From the NCBI GenBank assembly GCA_021234535.1, contig CM037837.1:3574218-3638217 (forward strand): a stretch of 64,000 nt of DNA, written 5' to 3'. Source of the DNA: Stichopus chloronotus. Taxonomy: Eukaryota; Echinodermata; Holothuroidea; Aspidochirotida; Stichopodidae. The position numbers and the translations under genes were made by a program. Below, piece by piece: positions 59,544-64,000 of this stretch. The first letter of the stretch is position 1. The number at the start of each line of letters is the position of its first letter. A model generated the notes under the pieces. It did no database searches, was not told the origin of the DNA, and saw nothing but the letters and a program-made list of their open reading frames with translations.

Positions 59544-62500
59544 AGTTGAGAAAGTCAACCCTATTCACCCAACTCCCATCTCTATAGCCTGTTCCATTGC
59601 TGAGATATATTCGTACATATATATTCGTATATATATATTTTTTTAAATAGAAAATTCTGCTCTATTTTGTGACGTCTTTCTTGTGCAACTCACATTACAG
59701 TACATGATTGTGTAAAATTTCAAAATGAAAATTAATGTTTATAACCTTGGGAAGTTCATTGTTTTCTTGCATAGCTTTTGTTTGAGGAGAGCTTCTACAA
59801 TTAAGTCACCCAATAACAGTGAGAAAGAGATCACATTTCGTGGCAGGGGAAATGGCGTTCGAAAAAAAAAGAAGAAAACTGACAGTTACAGTATTTGAAT
59901 GGTACGAGCATGGCATCGCAATCTACCGTGACCAGTTTGAGTCATCAAACTGCTAAAATTTAATAGCTAGTCTAGGTAATAGGAATCTCATGTCAAGATC
60001 GAGTTTCAATCATCTGAATTCATTTTGTAAGCTTTGTGACATAAAAATAATCTTTGGCTTCCGGATGAAAAGTATACTTCAGGTTTGGAATTTTAGACAC
60101 AAAAGTTATTACACAACAATTGTAATGTTTCAGCGCCAGAGTGCTAGATGCAGTTTGGCTTTCTTTTTCTGTCACCATCCTCTACAGTGTCTTCTGCAAA
60201 GAATCCCAGACTTGCTTGACTCTCATGTGTGATTAAAATCGGAACGCTAATCACCTTGAAGAATAAATTGAAGGCATGAGGCACACAACTTGCAATTTCA
60301 GTCTTTCTTTCTATCAAAGCAGGGTGTTGCTAGTCCCTGATCATAGTAAAGTGCCGTACTTGCTTGATTCTATTTTCCAAGTAGAAACGGGAATTGCCGG
60401 CTGAGTCTGTCTAACTTGAGTAAACAATTCTGGGGAAGTATTTCCAACCTATTGAAGAATTAAAAGGAATACATGCAATGGCATACCACAATACATAAAA
60501 CAAACTACAAGCACTTTCAAATCCATTGTAAATTTGCGACAATCAACTGCACATTTGAAAGAACAGAATCCAAATCAAAGACAACATGACTGGATTATGA
60601 TGCTCTCTGCATATGCAACATGAATTGCGGGAATTTTCATCCCTAGCAAGTCCAATGGAGAAAAAAAAAAGACGCTACACAGCGAATAAAGTGGCGCTCT
60701 TCTCTCTTTGTGAGACAGAGAGGCAATTGTCTATCTTGGAAAGTATTACTGTAGGGATAGCAAATGGTGACGTCCAGAGCCCGTTCAGAAGTTTGCTTAA
60801 GCTGACCTCGTACATGACAGAAGATGACTTTTAAAAGGTTGAAGATCATGAGAAACATAATAGAGATCATTCCACCAATTGAACTTTTATACGTTGATTA
60901 AGAAAAAAACTCTTAGAAATTGATAAATTTTGTCATAAAACTACCACAGCGACTTGAAGTAACTTCATTAATACAATTCAGCCAGCTTAACTGAAACCCT
61001 TTCTAAACTCTATTTAGATTTAGCACACTTGGTCCTACTCCCCCGGCCACATGTACGGCCTCATGACAGCATTCTGACAATTTAAGAGATACCTTGCTAC
61101 CAAAGTTTGTACCGTAACACCTGTGCACGTACAAACCAAAACTCTAGACAAACAAAGAGAGAGAGAGAAAACATAGAATTCTTTGAATCTTCCTACTGAT
61201 TAAAGAGTTACATGTAGTGATTAAAAATGAACAATTTCTCACTGACCTTTGTTATTAACTGCATTGTAAAATATGATCAATGGTTAGCATAATTTTCCAG
61301 ACATACACGCTATTGCCTTACTTGCATTACGTTTGTAACGGAAATAACATGACCTTTGATAAGTTTCCGAAAACAAGACCTTTTAAAATAAATTCAAATA
61401 GAATCCTAGTTTCCAAGCGACAGTTTCAGGTCAACGATTATCTAACCCCAACCCTTGGAACAAGTCTTGTAGAGGTCGAAAGTCAAGACAAAGTTCCTGA
61501 CACATTTACGATAAGTAGACTTACTGGGCACAATGTACTACTACTGGCTCCGTTGCTCAATCTACTGTAGTTCAAGTTGTTCTGACCTTCATCGTCCCTT
61601 AACTTGCAGTGTGGTTTCCTCCGGTATCACCAGTGGTAGAGCTTTCATGATGGCTGCAGAACAGTTCTTTATTCTACTGAAATTAGCAAATGAAAAACAA
61701 AGTAACAAAGTATGAATTCTTCCCTCAGTTTGCATTTAGATTAATTCACACAATAAGATTGTAGAAGTAACACAACAAGCCTTGCATAGATCAACCAGAC
61801 CAGCAGCAGTTTCTCAAAATCTTGTCTGTTTCGAAATCTATTTTTCACATCTGTCATATAACCAGGTTAATTGAATAAAAACTTTTCGCATCCTAATCGG
61901 GATAACACGGTATTGCTACCAAGTCTGGAAATTTAGTCATGTGGCCTCAGATGGCGCCCATACCACATGAACACTCAGTCTGTGACGTCACAGACACAAA
62001 CATCAATTATAATTTCACCATGTGCATTTTGCAGCTTCATAGCTTTATTACGTTATTATGTAATATTGACAGATACTAACTATTTTTTGTTCAACCATTT
62101 GACAAAGTAAAAAGCAAGAAATTTAAAGTTTAGAACATAGAATACTCAGAACATTTAAGTTTTCTGTGGGCCTGGTTACCCTGGTAATAGACTGGAGTTA
62201 GCAATCCAGTTCAATACAGTGCTCATGAGTATACTACCGCCCAGGATAGTACTGCTGGTAATGTCTGAAGTTGGCCTAAGTTACACTGTGGTTCATGAGA
62301 GCAATAATGTTATCAGGGTGCAGACATTCTGCAAGGGTAGCAGAGTTAAGTGACTCTTGAGGGGAGTTCTGGTATTTTGAGGTCGAAAATAATGAACAAA
62401 GTTTCTCTGACGTATCACATGGGCTTAGTGTGCTAACTGTATAGGGCTTTGAACTGTTTTATAAAGTCGGAAGAAATTCAACATTTTTTGAAGGAGAACC

Positions 62501-62839
62501 CCGGGTCCCTTTGCCCCCACAAAAAAAAAAAAAAGTCCGCCCTTGCCACGACTTACCCTTAAACCTGTTTTGACTTACCCATTTTAAAAGCCACTCACCC
62601 AAAGTATTAATTGCAAAAGTATACCAGTGTCTCATGAGGCATGATTTCACTTGATTTTACCACGGCATTTTTAAGAATGGCAAAGTTGCCAAAAATGCTG
62701 ACCGAATAATCAGAATAATATAGAAATAACAATATTGCAGGAAATTTCTATTCCTGTTTTTTTTTGGTCCACATATGCATGTAAGGTATGTACTGAAAAA
62801 CATACAGAATCTCCATGTATTTTCTTTCAGCCAGCTCAC
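59544..62839. other. Intergenic, no gene recognised
   Basis: AT-rich, with no exon bounded by splice sites. A C-rich/A-run stretch at 62500-62550 (CCTTTGCCCCCAC then poly-A) resembles G-rich element ends seen elsewhere in the window, but cannot be delimited. Confidence 0.35.
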
Positions 62840-63702
62840 GTACCTATCGTGGCCCTGAAGGGACATTTCGAGATTTCGACTTTTTCGTTTCGATGTTTCG
62901 ACATTTCGATATTTCCATATTTCGACTTTTTCGTTTCAAGGAGTTGAAAGACCCGTGCTATAGGCCTGCGCAGCTTAGTTATCTGCATATCATATTGCCG
63001 TCTTTGCCCGTGCCTACTGTATTACTGTGTTGTGTGTACATTGGGTCAAACCAAAGAATTCGATCTAGTTCTTTGGGTCAAACCAACTCATGCTTCTCAC
63101 TTGGCAACATGGCAGAGGATAACGCCACAGAAGGCCAAACAGAAAACCACCATCGTAAAGTAAGAATGAATGATGATGCGCATTAAACGCCAATTAAATG
63201 TCGGGCAAACCCAGGCCAGGGGCCCCATACTGCCCATAGCCTAGCTTTGGCTAATGGGTGCCACTGTAAACAGCAACAGCTGTACAATATAAGCCTACCA
63301 AGCCATATGTATGCCTTGTCCATCGAAACGAAAAAGTCGAAATATGGAAATGTCGAAATGTCGAAACACCGAAATATCGAAACGAAAAAGTCGAAATACG
63401 GAAATATCGAAACGAAAAAAGTCGAAAAATCGAAACGAAAAAGTCGAAATATGGAAATATCGAAATGTCGAAATATGGAAATATCGAAACGAAAAAAGTC
63501 GAAATATGGAAATATCGAAACGAAAAAGTCGAAATATCGAAACGAAAAAGTCGAAATATGGAAATATCGAAACGAAAAAGTCGAAATATCGAAACGAAAA
63601 AGTCGAAATATGGAAATATCGAAACGAAAAAGTCGAAATATGGAAATATCGAAACGAAAAAGTCGAAATCTCGAAATGTCCCTTCAGGGCCACGATACGT
63701 AC
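62840..63702. mobile_element. Foldback (TU-like) element with tandem-repeat arms
   Basis: The left arm (62840-about 62938) starts GTACCTATCGTGGCCCTGAA and continues into TTTCGACTTTTTCG repeats. The right arm (about 63325-63702) is its reverse complement, ending GGGCCACGATACGTAC. The right arm is expanded into roughly a dozen units of 14-30 bases combining TCGAAACGAAAAAG and TCGAAATATGGAAATA. The central domain (62940-63320) is unique. Long inverted repeats made of short tandem units are the hallmark of sea urchin TU/foldback elements. The Lys/Ser/Arg-rich and Phe/Ser-rich open frames in the arms are artefacts of repeat units divisible by three. No target duplication was found. Confidence 0.75.
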
Positions 63703-63752
63703 CTGATTTATATTATCCCTTGAACTTTATTGCTGATTTTCTTAGTAACATC

Positions 63753-63964
63753 AAAGGCAGTCACTCATCACCAGAAACTACATTTTTGGCTTGGGTAAGC
63801 AAAATTCTCAATTGGTGCTGCCCTTTGATTGACAGCAAAATTTGAAAGATGGAGAGTGGTTCGTATTACACAGATTGGAAAGTGTTAGAGAGGCTGTTGG
63901 ATTGACCGGAGGTAAATTGTTGGGCGAATTAAAACTGTCTGGGGGATATATCACAGCCTTTAAA
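63753..63964. mobile_element. MITE-A copy 3, diverged
   Basis: Left AAAGGCAGTCACTCATCACC; core GAGTGGTTCGTATTACACAG; right GGGATATATCACAGCCTTTAAA. Alignment to copies 1 and 2 is clear but with substitutions and deletions. Confidence 0.65.
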
Positions 63965-64000
63965 GGAGCTCACTGAATTGATATCAATAGTTGGTGATGA
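63959..64000. mobile_element. MITE-B copy 2, cut by the window end
   Basis: TTTAAAGGAGCTCACTGAAT followed by TGATATCAA matches the MITE-B terminus (TTTAAAGGGGCTCATTGAGT, TGATATCA). It shares its TTTAAA with the right end of MITE-A copy 3, so the two elements abut. Confidence 0.6.

Noticed and set aside
63247..63845. Several 126-158 residue Lys/Ser/Arg/Asn-rich or Phe/Ser-rich open frames on both strands
   Set aside because: They arise from foldback-arm repeat units whose length is a multiple of three, so all frames stay open. There is no non-repeat protein content.
1..64000. CRISPR arrays, operons, bacterial promoters, tRNA or rRNA genes
   Set aside because: The DNA is clearly eukaryotic with spliced genes. 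No tRNA cloverleaf with intact arms or rRNA segment was recognised. Regular direct repeats here are transposon or microsatellite units, not spacer arrays.

Overview
This is animal nuclear DNA: AT-rich, gene-poor and full of repeats, with coding exons that carry GT/AG splice sites. Two protein-coding genes are supported, and they converge. The first is the 3' half of an AKAP1-like gene (+ strand, 2-17973): seven exons whose spliced length is an exact codon multiple (1023 nt, 340 aa plus stop), encoding a KH domain and then a Tudor domain. The second is an intronless-CDS UNC5CL-like gene (- strand, 32822-30756, 688 aa): a short acidic N-terminus, one membrane segment, ZU5, UPA and Death domains. 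Together with a foldback element resembling sea urchin TU elements, this suggests an invertebrate deuterostome, most likely an echinoderm. The species is inferred, not proven.

Layout. 1-18 kb: AKAP1-like exons separated by introns full of transposons. Intron 2 holds a hAT element with an 8-bp target-site duplication. Intron 3 holds a rearranged BEL/Pao-type LTR array, with an unrelated 1163-bp solo LTR inserted in its second LTR. Intron 4 holds two downstream copies of the 3' end of exon 4 with its splice donor. Intron 5 holds a GAT microsatellite, a second hAT element with an 8-bp target duplication, and a fragment related to the first hAT. 18-30.7 kb: intergenic, with the AKAP1 3' UTR, a 'GTTCGCCCC' repeat block, several terminal-inverted-repeat elements and copies of a hairpin-headed repeat. 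30.7-33.1 kb: the UNC5CL-like gene and a diverged minisatellite just beyond its stop. 33-56 kb: no convincing protein gene, but two SINE copies, a 296-bp tandem duplication, a C-rich minisatellite, a possible spliced noncoding exon pair and several inverted-repeat elements. 56.3-58.1 kb: a decayed CR1/L2-like reverse transcriptase pseudogene split by a 202-bp MITE with a 5-bp target duplication. 58.8-64 kb: two MITE families sharing the terminus TTTAAAGG, and an asymmetric foldback element.

The two genes have no obvious joint function. AKAP1 family proteins sit on the mitochondrial outer membrane and link PKA and RNA. UNC5CL family proteins are membrane-anchored death-domain adaptors. I found no novel multigene system. 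The most notable content is the nested transposon structure, for which several empty-site comparisons are possible inside the window itself, and the repeated exon-end/donor unit in AKAP1.
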